Source: Ruminococcus flavefaciens (lineage in GTDB: Bacteria; Bacillota; Clostridia; Oscillospirales; Ruminococcaceae). Taken from it: a stretch of 64,000 nt of DNA. Shown one piece after another: positions 17,020 through 26,386 of this stretch; positions within the stretch are counted from its first letter, which is position 1, and every line of letters starts with the position of its first letter. Made by a program: the position numbers and the translations under genes. Where the stretch lies: assembly GCF_900143025.1 (NCBI RefSeq), contig NZ_FRCT01000001.1, positions 248,001-312,000 of the forward strand. The letters run 5' to 3'. Below the pieces are notes generated by a model. The model saw only the letters and a list, made by a program, of their open reading frames with translations, did no database searches and had not been told where the DNA came from.

Positions 17020-17667
17020 TTACAGGAATAAGTATAATGCAAATATCAGTAAAACAAAGAAATAAAACTTAAACAAAATACTAAGAGTGTCACGACTGTT
17101 TTCCTTAGCCCTTTTCAGCTCCATGCTATACCTGTGTTCATCATAAAAGACATCAGGCGAACTTGGGTCGATATACAGAGTACGCATCCCTTCTTTTTCT
17201 ATGGGGCAAACGGAGTATAGGTGCTCACACAGGTGATATATCTGCCCATCGTATTCAACGGTATATTCGGGATCGTAATAAAGCACATCGTGTTCAGCAC
17301 TATCGGAAGTACCGTCATCGGGCTTGGAGTAATAAGGCATTAATTTAATATAATCGCTGACCTGATAAGTAGGTCTTTCGTTATTTTGAGTACATCTGCC
17401 TATTACCTTTGCGGTGCATCTTTTTTCAAGGTAAGCAATATGCTTTTTGAAGTTGAACAGGGGTATCATATACGCTATAGTACCTGTTATCATAGCACCG
17501 ATTATGCCGCCCCAGAAAAACTTTGCCGCAAGGAATTTATATCCTATTTTAGCGATTATCATAGCCGCAATAAAACCGCCGATACCTACAAAAAAGGTAA
17601 TGCCTATCAATGTGCCGTGAAGGGTCCGTCTGTATCTTAACGGGTCTTTAGGATCGTGATCACGCAT
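17020..17667 (-). CDS. Membrane protein, paralogue C of a tandem trio (DUF3592-like)
   Basis: The 215-residue protein has two N-terminal membrane segments (about 15-38 and 50-72) and one at the C-terminus (about 196-214). Between them lie EKRCTAKVIGRC, EYDGQIYHLCE and YIDPSSPDVFY, the same landmarks as in the two downstream paralogues. The start codon overlaps the ddl stop codon by one base (TAATG), so translation is probably coupled to ddl. Its own ribosome site is weak. No function can be assigned. Confidence 0.75.
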   Translation of the reverse strand: MRDHDPKDPLRYRRTLHGTLIGITFFVGIGGFIAAMIIAKIGYKFLAAKFFWGGIIGAMITGTIAYMIPLFNFKKHIAYLEKRCTAKVIGRCTQNNERPTYQVSDYIKLMPYYSKPDDGTSDSAEHDVLYYDPEYTVEYDGQIYHLCEHLYSVCPIEKEGMRTLYIDPSSPDVFYDEHRYSMELKRAKENSRDTLSILFKFYFFVLLIFALYLFL

Positions 17668-18851
17668 TATCTTTTGCTGCCCTTAGAGCCGAAGCTTCCA
17701 CCCATAGAGAGAATATTGGTATCAAAGGTATAGCTTATCTTCTCGCCCTGTCTGTAGCGTTTGAGAGAGAGCTGGATAAGTCTTTCGAGGAGCTCAGGGT
17801 ACTTAACTCCCTTTGGCTCCCAGAGATAGAAAGCGAGAGAGCCGGGGATAGTATTTATTTCGTTTATGTATATTTTTTCTGTAGCCATATCTATCATAAA
17901 GTCGATACGGGTAACGCCGTTGAGACCGAGATAGCGGAAAGCGTCAACAGCAGTCTTTCTGATGAATTCGTCCTGCTCGGCAGTGATATCGGCAGGTATC
18001 TTTCTTTTGAGGGTAGCCATACCCTTGCTGCCGCCCTTGCCGCCGCCAACGTACTTCTGGTCGTAGCTGAGTATATCGTCGCCGCTTGCCTGTACAGGCT
18101 CTTCACATACGGAAGCCTCTGCGGACTCGCTGTCGCCTGCAACTGCGCAGTTTATCTCCTTGAGCTGAACAACGCATGGTTCGATAAGGATACGGTCAGC
18201 GAACTCGAAAGCTTCCTCGATAGACTTGATAAGGCTGTCTCTGTCCTTGCCCTTTGAGATACCAACGCTTGAACCGAGGTTTATGGGCTTTACGATAACA
18301 GGGTAGCCGAACTTCTTTTCAACTTCCTCCACCATTCTGTCCATTTCGTTTATCTCGTATGAGGAGAAACGACAGCAGTCAAGTACAGGGAAACCTGCGT
18401 CCTTGAGGAGTATCTTCATTACGAACTTATCCATACCGATAGCAGAAGCTAAAACATCACAGCCTACATATGGCAGGTCGAGAGTCTGTAAATAGCCCTG
18501 TAATGCGCCGTCCTCAACGTTAGTTCCGTGAACGATAGGGAAAGCAACGTCGATATCGGAAATGACATTAGAGCCGAATTTCTTCATCTTCTGGCGGATA
18601 AGCTGTACCTTGCCCTCGCTTCTTACGAAAACGCACTCGGTACACTCCTTTAAAAGTGCGGGGATATCCTTGAAGCTGTTGATATCCATGAGCTTTTCAC
18701 CTGTCCAGAATTCGCTCTTTTTGGTCATATAAACAGGGATTATGTTGTATTTTTCCTTATTAAGGCTTGCCATAGCCTGAACAGCCGAGATAACCGATAC
18801 CTCGTGCTCAACGCTTCTTCCGCCGAAAAGAACTGCAAGATTGATCTTCAT
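17667..18851 (-). CDS. ddl: D-alanine--D-alanine ligase
   Basis: The 394-residue protein starts MKINLAVLFGGRSVEHEVSVIS, the typical Ddl opening. It carries the ATP-grasp landmarks GYPVIVKPINLGSSVGISKG, FADRILIEPCVV and IDFMIDMATEKIYINEINTIPGS. It joins two D-Ala molecules for peptidoglycan stem peptides. I place the start at 18851 because AAAGGAG lies eight bases upstream. The frame stays open further upstream, but that part translates an intergenic repeat. The protein is longer than the usual 300-360 residues, partly through an insert near residues 220-250 (ESAEASVCEEPVQASGDD). The MurF-like gene that would use its product lies upstream, and three membrane proteins follow. Confidence 0.96.
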   Translation of the reverse strand: MKINLAVLFGGRSVEHEVSVISAVQAMASLNKEKYNIIPVYMTKKSEFWTGEKLMDINSFKDIPALLKECTECVFVRSEGKVQLIRQKMKKFGSNVISDIDVAFPIVHGTNVEDGALQGYLQTLDLPYVGCDVLASAIGMDKFVMKILLKDAGFPVLDCCRFSSYEINEMDRMVEEVEKKFGYPVIVKPINLGSSVGISKGKDRDSLIKSIEEAFEFADRILIEPCVVQLKEINCAVAGDSESAEASVCEEPVQASGDDILSYDQKYVGGGKGGSKGMATLKRKIPADITAEQDEFIRKTAVDAFRYLGLNGVTRIDFMIDMATEKIYINEINTIPGSLAFYLWEPKGVKYPELLERLIQLSLKRYRQGEKISYTFDTNILSMGGSFGSKGSKR

Positions 18852-18870
18852 TGTAATTACTCCTTTATTC

Positions 18871-19020
18871 GAGCCATTAGCCCTTAGCTTGTAGGGGAGC
18901 CCGCCCTCGGGCTCCCGTTGGTTATATAATGTGTTTCGCGGGACGCCGAGGGCGGCGTCCCCTACAGTTTGTCTTTTACAGGTAATTATATTACGGGCTG
19001 ATGTGGGCATCAGCCTCTAC
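18871..19020. repeat. Intergenic palindrome family, site 1 (ddl/murF gap)
   Basis: Three variable-stem palindromes lie here: one after TTGTAGGGG (GAGCCCG/CGGGCTC) and two in reverse orientation ending CCCCTACA and CCTCTACA (arms GGACGCCG/CGGCGTCC and GGGCTGATG/CATCAGCC). A TTAGCC-type heptamer pair (CATTAGCCCTTAGC) sits at the ddl side. Confidence 0.85.
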
Positions 19021-19123
19021 AAAGACAATAATTAATGTGCTGTAAGCGATGTACAATTATCACTTTTAATGAAAGTGAATGAGTTTACGAGTGCCAACGT
19101 GGAAGGGTGTAGCGTCACGCTGC

Positions 19124-20758
19124 TTAATAGTTATCGGGCAGGTCGTTTTCAAGAAGGACTATTTTCTTCTTGTCGGTCTGATATGCTCTTACGTGGTCGA
19201 GAGCCTCGTTAAGACCGTCCGCAACGAAAACGTTGTCCATATCGTAGCCTGCGTCCTTGATACCGTTGTATATAGGGACTGTCTGATTTTTGCCAACAAG
19301 TACGATATGGTCGCAAGCCTTTGCAGCCTCCTGACCGAACTCGAAGTTGAGCTCCTCCTGCTTTGCACCGAGCTCTACCATACCTGGAGTTACCAGTATA
19401 CGGCAGGCATCGAAAAGACCGAGGACATTCAGAGCTGCGCGGCAGCCGCTTGGATTTGAGTTGTAAGCGTCGTCGATAAAGGTCATATTTCCACCCTTGT
19501 CGAGGAGCTGCAATCTGTGAGGAACTGCGGCAATACGCTTAACGGGGAGAGTAAGCTTTTCAAGGGAAATGCCTGTTCCGTGAGCGTAAGCGATAGCACC
19601 GAGAACGTTCTGAACGTTGTGCTCACCGAGAAGCTTCATTGAAAAACGCTGTGTTTCGCCGTTTGGAGCAGTTACCGTGAACTCCGTGCCCCTGTCGGAA
19701 ACGGATATATCAGTTGCGCGGTAGTGGTTGCCCTCCTGTAAGCCGTAAAGCACCGCATTGGGATACTCTGGAGCCTTTTTGCGGATAAGCTCGTTATCGC
19801 TGTTGAGGTATATCTTGCCGCCCTTAGCCTTAACGTGGTCGGCAAGCTCGAACTTTGTATTGAGTACATTGTCGATAGAGCCGAAGGTCTCCAAATGCTG
19901 AGGACCAACAGAAGTAATGATACCGTCATGTGGGTCTGCAATGCCACAGAGCTCCTTTATCTCGTGAACTCGTCTTGCGCCCATTTCGCAGATGAAATAC
20001 TCATGTGTGGGCTTTAAGTCGCGGCGGATAGTTATTGTAACACCCATAGGAGTGTTGAAGCTTTCGGGAGTTTTCAGCGTATTGTATTGAGAATTGAGAA
20101 GCTCGTCAAGGTAGAACTTCATGCTTGTTTTGCCGTAGCTTCCCGTGATACCTACCTTATGAAGTGTGGGACACTCGGAGAGTATGCGCTTTGCGTCGTT
20201 GATGTACCAGTTCTGGACAGCCTTTTCAACGGGCTTGTTGATAAGGTTGGAAAGGGGAACAAGTATTGGCGTGAGGTACAGAGCAGAGCCGACCATAATA
20301 TACGGCAGATACCATGCGAACCAGTGTGTTTCGGTGCGGCAGAAATCAATTCCGTCAACAACGGCGTATGTTTTGCCTTTAATGACAGCGATAGCGTAGT
20401 ATATTGCGACCAGTATGCTGAATGTTATCATCATCCGCTTCATACGTGCCGTGTATACCAGCGGCTTCTTGAACTTCTTGCCGGGTTTGTTGAGAAGTGC
20501 TATTATCGCATTGAAGAAGCAAAGCACAATTATAAGAGCTGCTGCGAGTCCTTTTTTATGCTGAAATGGAATGAGAAGGAACTGCGCCACAAACAGCACC
20601 GCAGGGAGTATATAGCGCCTTGCGTTCTTTTTCATCCAGCGTGAATGCTCGGGAGTCTTGTAGCCGTTGAGCTGAAGCATATGGAACTCTCTCAGCCCTA
20701 AAAACACAGTCGCTCCAAGGGAAATGACTGCATATATTATCCATAAAACCAAATTCAT
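19124..20758 (-). CDS. MurF-like UDP-MurNAc-tripeptide--D-Ala-D-Ala ligase with membrane N-terminus
   Basis: The 544-residue protein has a Mur ligase core: P-loop GITGSYGKTS at residues 203-212, ESFNTPMGVTITIRRDL, EMGARRVHEI, then the C-terminal ligase domain (FIDDAYNSNPSGCRAALNVL). MurF adds D-Ala-D-Ala, the Ddl product, to UDP-MurNAc-tripeptide, and ddl is the next gene, so the function fits. Unlike ordinary soluble MurF (about 450 residues), it has some 180 extra N-terminal residues with several membrane segments (about 2-22, 50-68, 70-90, 110-128, 150-172). Membrane-tethered MurF-like proteins occur in several Firmicutes. Whether this is the only MurF of the cell cannot be told from the window. 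Confidence 0.88.
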   Translation of the reverse strand: MNLVLWIIYAVISLGATVFLGLREFHMLQLNGYKTPEHSRWMKKNARRYILPAVLFVAQFLLIPFQHKKGLAAALIIVLCFFNAIIALLNKPGKKFKKPLVYTARMKRMMITFSILVAIYYAIAVIKGKTYAVVDGIDFCRTETHWFAWYLPYIMVGSALYLTPILVPLSNLINKPVEKAVQNWYINDAKRILSECPTLHKVGITGSYGKTSMKFYLDELLNSQYNTLKTPESFNTPMGVTITIRRDLKPTHEYFICEMGARRVHEIKELCGIADPHDGIITSVGPQHLETFGSIDNVLNTKFELADHVKAKGGKIYLNSDNELIRKKAPEYPNAVLYGLQEGNHYRATDISVSDRGTEFTVTAPNGETQRFSMKLLGEHNVQNVLGAIAYAHGTGISLEKLTLPVKRIAAVPHRLQLLDKGGNMTFIDDAYNSNPSGCRAALNVLGLFDACRILVTPGMVELGAKQEELNFEFGQEAAKACDHIVLVGKNQTVPIYNGIKDAGYDMDNVFVADGLNEALDHVRAYQTDKKKIVLLENDLPDNY

Positions 20759-20784
20759 ATATATCTCCTTGAATTCGTAATTCG

Positions 20785-20855
20785 GAATTGTGGTATCGCT
20801 TTACGGCGATAAATCTGAAAATTCAGATCCGTCTGCGAAGCAGACACATTAATTC
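20785..20855. repeat. Intergenic palindrome family, site 2
   Basis: The 105-base gap between two minus-strand genes holds three small palindromes in a row: TATCGCTTTACGGCGATA, ATCTGAAAATTCAGAT and GTCTGCGAAGCAGAC. The last recurs in a variant form near 21923 (GTCTGCGCAGGCAGAC). Confidence 0.7.
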
Positions 20856-20864
20856 CGCATTAAA

Positions 20865-21644
20865 TTAATCTTCTATCTTCATAAACGAGCACATCACGCG
20901 GTTAAAGGTGAACTGCTGTTCGAGGAAGGAATAATGTCCTGCATTTTCCAGTTTTACAAGACCTGCATCGGGAATGAGCTTCTCCATTTTCTCACCGTCG
21001 GAGAGAGGGGTAGCTGTATCGTTAACGCCCCATACGAGCAGTGTGGGAGCTTTGATATTCGGCAGATAGGGCTCTAAGTCCTCGTTTACTACCTTTACCA
21101 TTACCTGACGCATCATGGGTGAAGCTGCGGCGTAGTCCGCACTGCCCATTTTTTTGCGGAAGTTTTCAAGCGCATCGGGGAAGAGCTTCTTCACTATGCC
21201 CAGCGAGAGCACAGCCTTGCCCATTTTGTAATAGCGAGTGCGCCAGCTCTTTTTATTGGACTTTGGCGGCATGATGCCTGCGCTGTCCACAAGAATGACC
21301 TTTGTAACCTTGAAGGGCAGGTCATCACGGCTGTGCATCTTGATAATTACTCGACCGCCGAAGCTGTGTCCGAGGAGCATTACTTCTTTGGTGTCGTAGT
21401 CCTTGAGGAAGTCGATGACGAACTGAACATATGAGCTTACGTCCCATACTTCTTTTGGCTCGTCGCTCTTACCGAAACCAGGCATATCCATAGCAACGAC
21501 CTTGTACTTCTTTGAAAGAAGCTCTATCATATTGGTAAAAAGGGTGATATTGCTGCCCCAGCCGTGAAGCAGTACGATAAGGTCTCCCTCGCCCTTTTCC
21601 TCGTAGTTTATCTTTAAACCGTTAACTGTTTTTATCAATTTCAT
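20865..21644 (-). CDS. Alpha/beta hydrolase
   Basis: The 259-residue protein is a typical alpha/beta-fold hydrolase: oxyanion region VLLHGWGSN, nucleophile elbow LLGHSFGGR, acid near WGVNDTATP and final His in NAGHYSFLEQ. It has no signal peptide, so it acts in the cytoplasm, probably on an ester or amide of unknown identity. ATG at 21644 opens MKLIKTVNGLKINYEEKG, where family members normally begin; GGAG is only three bases upstream, so the start is slightly uncertain. A longer frame reaches 21704 without a better ribosome site. It lies upstream of murF on the same strand. Confidence 0.9.
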   Translation of the reverse strand: MKLIKTVNGLKINYEEKGEGDLIVLLHGWGSNITLFTNMIELLSKKYKVVAMDMPGFGKSDEPKEVWDVSSYVQFVIDFLKDYDTKEVMLLGHSFGGRVIIKMHSRDDLPFKVTKVILVDSAGIMPPKSNKKSWRTRYYKMGKAVLSLGIVKKLFPDALENFRKKMGSADYAAASPMMRQVMVKVVNEDLEPYLPNIKAPTLLVWGVNDTATPLSDGEKMEKLIPDAGLVKLENAGHYSFLEQQFTFNRVMCSFMKIED

Positions 21645-21754
21645 TATCTCCGATAAATAAAGTCTTTTGTATATGATATACGGCATACAGCCGCAAATAT
21701 ACATATATAATTTATTATATCACTTACGGTATTTTATGTCAACATTTTTTTGCG

Positions 21755-22015
21755 AGCTGAGCCAGCTCGAACGCTTCCACGTTGTCGCTCGTAAACTCGC
21801 TTACAGCTTAGCTGATAGAACTAAGAACTGAGCTCGTAGGGGCTGCCTTTGGCAGTCCGTGTCTTACAAAACAACTTCAAATGACCGTTTGTAGGGGACG
21901 GCGTTCCCAATATTTTGATACGTCTGCGCAGGCAGACACTTTAACTCTCAACTCTCAACTCTAAACTCTGAACTTTAGGGCTGAAGTGTGTGCCTCCGTG
22001 CGGTACAGAACAAAT
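21755..22015. repeat. Intergenic palindrome family, site 3 (divergent gap 21645-22131)
   Basis: The gap contains GAGCTGAGCCAGCTC, a CGTAGGGG palindrome (CTGCC/GGCAG), a TTTGTAGGGG element with a shortened partner arm, GTCTGCGCAGGCAGAC, and a run of four seven-base units of the AACTCTC type near 21952-21977. No gene is visible in the gap. Confidence 0.8.
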
Positions 22016-22039
22016 GCTTTCTTATATAAAATATATACT

Positions 22040-22068
22040 TTACAAATACACATTAAATATGGTATAAT
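22040..22068 (+). promoter_or_regulatory. Promoter of the activase-psd operon
   Basis: TTACAA (22040-22045), a 17-base spacer and TATAAT (22063-22068), about 64 bases before the start codon. Confidence 0.75.
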
Positions 22069-22131
22069 TAAAAGATGACGGCAGGATCTTTGGGGGTCAT
22101 GCTATATAATAACTTCTATCAGAGGTGTACA

Positions 22132-25101
22132 ATGGCAAATAATTATTCTCTTGGCATTGATGTGGGCTCGACCACAGTAAAAACAGTCATAACGGACGCT
22201 GACAATAACATAATCTACTCAAAATATCAGCGCCACCTTTCAAAGGTCAAGGAAACTGTTACCGACCAGCTTAAAATAATACAGGCAGACTATCCCGATG
22301 AGGAGTTCACAGTCTGCATCACAGGCTCGGCAGGTCTGGGACTTGCCAATTCAGCGGATATACCCTTCGTTCAGGAAGTACACGCTGCATTTCTTGCTGT
22401 AAAGGAAAAGCAGCCCGATGCCGATGCAGTTATCGAGCTTGGCGGCGAGGACGCAAAGATAATCTTCCTTACAGGCGGCGTAGAGCAGCGCATGAACGGC
22501 ACCTGTGCAGGCGGTACAGGCGCATTTATAGACCAGATGGCAACACTTCTCGGCATAACAGCCGACCAGCTTGACGAGCTTTCTCTCCATGCTCAGAAAA
22601 TATATCCAATAGCTTCACGCTGCGGAGTATTTGCCAAGTCAGATATACAGCCCCTGCTCAATCAGGGCGCAAGACGCGAGGACGTTGCCGCAAGTATCTT
22701 TCAGGCGGTAGTTGACCAGACCGTTTCGGGACTTGCTCAGGGACGTACTATCGAGGGAAAGGTGCTTTTCCTCGGCGGTCCTCTCTTCTTCCTCAAAGGA
22801 CTTAAAAAGGCTTTCGTAAAGACTCTCGGACTCGATGACGAACACGCTGTATTCCCGCAGGAGGCTCCTGTATTCGTGGCTTACGGCTGTGCTCTGTATG
22901 CGGCAAAAGCCGAGGAAGCCTTTAAAATAGGCGATATAATCGAAAAGATATACACAGCAAAGGCTTCGGACTCTATCGTTACGGGCGAGCCCCTTTTCCG
23001 CTCTCATGCGGAATATGACGAGTTCATCGACCGCCACAAGAAGTTCGACTTAGGATACGCCGATATACGTACATATAAGGGCGATGCTTATCTCGGTATA
23101 GACGCAGGCTCTACCACTACAAAGCTTGTTCTCATAACCGATGACGGACGTATGCTCTACAATCACTACTCCTCAAATCAGGGACAGCCCCTTGACAAGA
23201 TAGCCGACCAGCTAAAGCGCATCTATGCGGCTATGAACCCTGAAATAACCATAAAGGGCTCGGCTGTTACTGGCTACGGCGAGGACCTTATCAAGGCAGG
23301 TCTTGCCGTTGACCACGGTATAGTTGAGACAGTTGCCCATTTCAAGGCTGCTGCTTATTTCTGCCCCGATGTTGATTTCATCATTGATATCGGCGGACAG
23401 GATATCAAGTGCTTCAAGATAAAGAACAAGAGCATCGACAGCATCATGCTCAACGAGGCTTGTTCCTCGGGCTGCGGCTCTTTCATACAGACCTTTGCAA
23501 TGGCTTTGGGCTATGATATCGCTGAGTTCTCTCAGCTGGGACTTTTCGCGGAGCACCCCGTTGACCTGGGTTCACGCTGTACTGTATTTATGAACAGCTC
23601 CGTAAAACAGGCTCAGAAGGACGGTGCTACCGTTGAGGATATCTCGGCAGGTCTTTCATCATCTATCATCAAGAACGCCATTTACAAGGTAATCCGTGCA
23701 AATTCACCCGATGACCTGGGCAAAAACATAGTCGTACAGGGCGGTACCTTCCTCAATGACGCGGTTCTCCGTTCATTTGAAAAGGAGCTTGGCAGAAACG
23801 TTATCCGTCCTGCTATTTCGGGACTTATGGGCGCTTTCGGCTGCGCACTTTACGCAAAGGAGCGTGCAAACGGCGAAGCATCAAAGCTCATCTCTGCTGA
23901 GGAGCTTGAAAACTTCTCATATGAGTCTCGTTCAGCTAACTGCGGCGGCTGTACTGCTCACTGTCAGCTGAATATCATCAATTTCGGCAAAGGCAGACGC
24001 TTTATTTCTGGCAACCGCTGCGAAAAGGGCGGCGGCATGGCAAACAGGAACACTGTTCCTAATCTTTATGAGTTCAAGTACGACAGTATAATCAATACCG
24101 TAAAAACTCATCAGCCTAAGCGTTACCGCGGTGTAGTGGGACTTCCCCTTGCTCTCGGCTTCTACGAGCAGCTCCCGTTCTGGCATATGCTGTTCACTAC
24201 GCTGGGCTTCAGGACTGTGATATCCGATGAAAGCTCCCGTGATATGTACTATCTCGGTCAGCACACTATACCTTCGGATACGGTCTGCTATCCTGCAAAG
24301 CTCACTCACGGACACATCGAAAACCTTCTTGACAAGGGTGTGGATTTCATATTCTATCCCTGCATGAGCTACAACCTTGACGAGGGCGGAAGCGACAACC
24401 ACTTCAACTGTCCTGTTGTTGCATATTATCCCGAGCTTCTGCTGGCAAATAATCCGAGACTGAACAATAACAATTTCGTACACCCGTATCTTGACCTGAA
24501 CATCAGAAAGAACGTTATAAAGGTGCTTGGACAGGCGCTTAAAAAGTACAACGTAAAGGGCAGGATACCCGATGCTGTTGACAAGGCTTACGAAGCGCTT
24601 GAAAAGTATCATAACTCCGTAATGCGCAAGGCTATGGAGATAATAGATCAGGCAAGAGCAGAGGGACGCAAGATAATCGTTATCGCAGGCAGACCTTACC
24701 ATATCGACAAGGAGATAAACCACGGCATACACAAGCTGGTGTCAAGTCTCGGTATGGCTGTTATAACAGAGGACAGCGTTGCAGGTCTTGCGAGCACACC
24801 TAAGCTTGGCGTACTCAATCAGTGGACATATCATTCCCGTCTTTACCGTGCGGCTAAGTACGTTACCACACAGCCCGATATGCAGCTCATACAGCTGGTA
24901 TCCTTCGGCTGCGGCATTGATGCTGTTACAGGCGATGAGGTAAGACATATCCTCGAAAGCCGCGGAAAGCTCTATACACAGCTGAAAATAGACGAGATAA
25001 ACAATCTCGGTGCGGCAAGGATAAGACTTAGAAGTCTTGTTGCCGCAATGGAGCAGGCAGAGCATAAGCCTGCCAAAAAGCCCGAGGTACAGCCTGTTTG
25101 A
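22132..25101 (+). CDS. BadF/BcrA-type CoA-dehydratase activase with two ATPase domains
   Basis: The 989-residue protein contains two ASKHA ATPase modules, GIDVGSTTVKTVITDADN near the start and GIDAGSTTTKLVLITDDG near residue 322. Both show the ELGGEDAK / DIGGQDIK phosphate motif and cysteine loops (NGTCAGGTGAF, NEACSSGCGSF) that hold a [4Fe-4S] cluster in 2-hydroxyacyl-CoA dehydratase activators. A DUF2229-like region follows (GVVGLPLALGFYEQLPFW, CYPAKLTHGHIENL). Known activators pass electrons to a dehydratase using ATP. This double form is widespread in Clostridia, but its substrate is not established. The start is ATG 22132 with AGAGGTG upstream. It heads a four-gene plus-strand operon. 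Confidence 0.88.
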   Translation: MANNYSLGIDVGSTTVKTVITDADNNIIYSKYQRHLSKVKETVTDQLKIIQADYPDEEFTVCITGSAGLGLANSADIPFVQEVHAAFLAVKEKQPDADAVIELGGEDAKIIFLTGGVEQRMNGTCAGGTGAFIDQMATLLGITADQLDELSLHAQKIYPIASRCGVFAKSDIQPLLNQGARREDVAASIFQAVVDQTVSGLAQGRTIEGKVLFLGGPLFFLKGLKKAFVKTLGLDDEHAVFPQEAPVFVAYGCALYAAKAEEAFKIGDIIEKIYTAKASDSIVTGEPLFRSHAEYDEFIDRHKKFDLGYADIRTYKGDAYLGIDAGSTTTKLVLITDDGRMLYNHYSSNQGQPLDKIADQLKRIYAAMNPEITIKGSAVTGYGEDLIKAGLAVDHGIVETVAHFKAAAYFCPDVDFIIDIGGQDIKCFKIKNKSIDSIMLNEACSSGCGSFIQTFAMALGYDIAEFSQLGLFAEHPVDLGSRCTVFMNSSVKQAQKDGATVEDISAGLSSSIIKNAIYKVIRANSPDDLGKNIVVQGGTFLNDAVLRSFEKELGRNVIRPAISGLMGAFGCALYAKERANGEASKLISAEELENFSYESRSANCGGCTAHCQLNIINFGKGRRFISGNRCEKGGGMANRNTVPNLYEFKYDSIINTVKTHQPKRYRGVVGLPLALGFYEQLPFWHMLFTTLGFRTVISDESSRDMYYLGQHTIPSDTVCYPAKLTHGHIENLLDKGVDFIFYPCMSYNLDEGGSDNHFNCPVVAYYPELLLANNPRLNNNNFVHPYLDLNIRKNVIKVLGQALKKYNVKGRIPDAVDKAYEALEKYHNSVMRKAMEIIDQARAEGRKIIVIAGRPYHIDKEINHGIHKLVSSLGMAVITEDSVAGLASTPKLGVLNQWTYHSRLYRAAKYVTTQPDMQLIQLVSFGCGIDAVTGDEVRHILESRGKLYTQLKIDEINNLGAARIRLRSLVAAMEQAEHKPAKKPEVQPV

Positions 25102-25135
25102 CCGCAGGCACAGACGTTTGAACATGGAGGATATT

Positions 25136-26365
25136 ATGCCTGAATATGCAAAATTTACCGAGGATATGATAAAAACCCATACTATCCTCGTTCCCGATAT
25201 GCTGCCCATACACTTCAAGATGCTCATTGCTATCTTTGAGGCTAAGGGCTATAAATTGGAGCTGCTGAGAAACGACTCCCGTGCGGTAGTAGACGAGGGA
25301 CTGAAAAACGTCCATAACGATGCCTGCTATCCTGCACTTCTCGTTATCGGACAGTTCATGGACGCGATTAAAAGCGGCAAGTACGACCCCGACAAGACTG
25401 CTCTGCTCATTACGCAGACAGGCGGCGGCTGCCGTGCGTCAAACTACATACACCTGCTGAGAAAGGCAGTCGCAAAGAACTATCCCCAGATACCCGTTGT
25501 ATCACTTAATTTCAGCGGACTTGAAAAGGACAGTGCCTTCAGGATAACTGCGCCTATGTTCCTGCAAATGCTTTATGCGGTGCTTTACGGCGACCTTCTC
25601 ATGACCTGCTACAATAAATGCAGAGCCTATGAGATAAACAAGGGCGAGTCAAAGAAGATGCTGGACAAATGGCACCGCAGACTGTGCAATATCTTCCGCA
25701 AGGGCAGCAGGATGTTCCTGAAAACAAAGAAGATATACAGGGATATACTCAACGATTTCGCTTCTATCGAGCTCAGCGATGAGAAAAAGATAAGAGTCGG
25801 CATAGTTGGCGAGATATATGTAAAGTATTCGCCTCTTGCCAATAATCACCTGGAGGATTTCCTCATATCAGAGGGCTGCGAGCCTGTTGTGCCGTCGCTT
25901 CTGGAGTTCGTTATGTACTGCGCGGCAGGAACCTTCAACGAGGCAAAGATATACGACCACCCCACAAAGCGCTCTATATTCAACAAAATAGGCTATGACC
26001 TTATCTACGCAAAGCAGAAGGAGCTCATAAAGATAATGAAGGAGCAGGGCAGCTTTGAGCCGCTCCACGATTTCGAGCACCTGAGAAAGCTTGCTGACAA
26101 GTATATAAATCAGGGCGTTGTCATGGGCGAGGGCTGGCTCATTCCTGCGGAAATGGCTGCACTTGCCAAATCAGGCGTTGAGAACATCATCTGCACTCAG
26201 CCTTTCGGCTGTCTGCCGAACCATATAGTTGCAAAGGGTATGTCGAGAGCTATCAAGCAGGACAATCCTAATGCCAATATAGTTGCTATCGACTATGACC
26301 CGGGTGCAACAAGAGTAAATCAGGAAAACAGAATAAAGCTTATGCTGGCTAATGCCCGTCTGTAA
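25136..26365 (+). CDS. Dehydratase-like partner protein of the activase
   Basis: The 409-residue protein contains NDACYPALLVIGQFMDAI, ITQTGGGCRASNY, VGIVGEIYVKYSPLAN and IICTQPFGCLPNHIVAKGM. Conserved cysteines sit in ACYPA, GGGCRA and FGCLPN. This is the C-terminal unit of the very large activase-related proteins found fused in many Firmicutes; here it is a separate gene 34 bases downstream, with its own TGGAGG site. By homology it should be the iron-sulphur acceptor partner of the activase, but the reaction is unknown. The start MPEYAKF at 25136 was chosen over an in-frame upstream Met, which would overlap the previous gene. Confidence 0.82.
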   Translation: MPEYAKFTEDMIKTHTILVPDMLPIHFKMLIAIFEAKGYKLELLRNDSRAVVDEGLKNVHNDACYPALLVIGQFMDAIKSGKYDPDKTALLITQTGGGCRASNYIHLLRKAVAKNYPQIPVVSLNFSGLEKDSAFRITAPMFLQMLYAVLYGDLLMTCYNKCRAYEINKGESKKMLDKWHRRLCNIFRKGSRMFLKTKKIYRDILNDFASIELSDEKKIRVGIVGEIYVKYSPLANNHLEDFLISEGCEPVVPSLLEFVMYCAAGTFNEAKIYDHPTKRSIFNKIGYDLIYAKQKELIKIMKEQGSFEPLHDFEHLRKLADKYINQGVVMGEGWLIPAEMAALAKSGVENIICTQPFGCLPNHIVAKGMSRAIKQDNPNANIVAIDYDPGATRVNQENRIKLMLANARL

Positions 26366-26386
26366 GACCAAGCAAGGAGCTCTAAT

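Noticed and set aside
18852..19010. In-frame N-terminal extension of the ddl gene (53 residues)
   Set aside because: It translates an intergenic palindrome repeat and lacks a ribosome site; AAAGGAG and ATG at 18851 give a normal Ddl start.
23932..24732. Long antisense frame inside the activase gene
   Set aside because: It has no ribosome site and no recognisable domain; the sense strand encodes a conserved two-domain activase.
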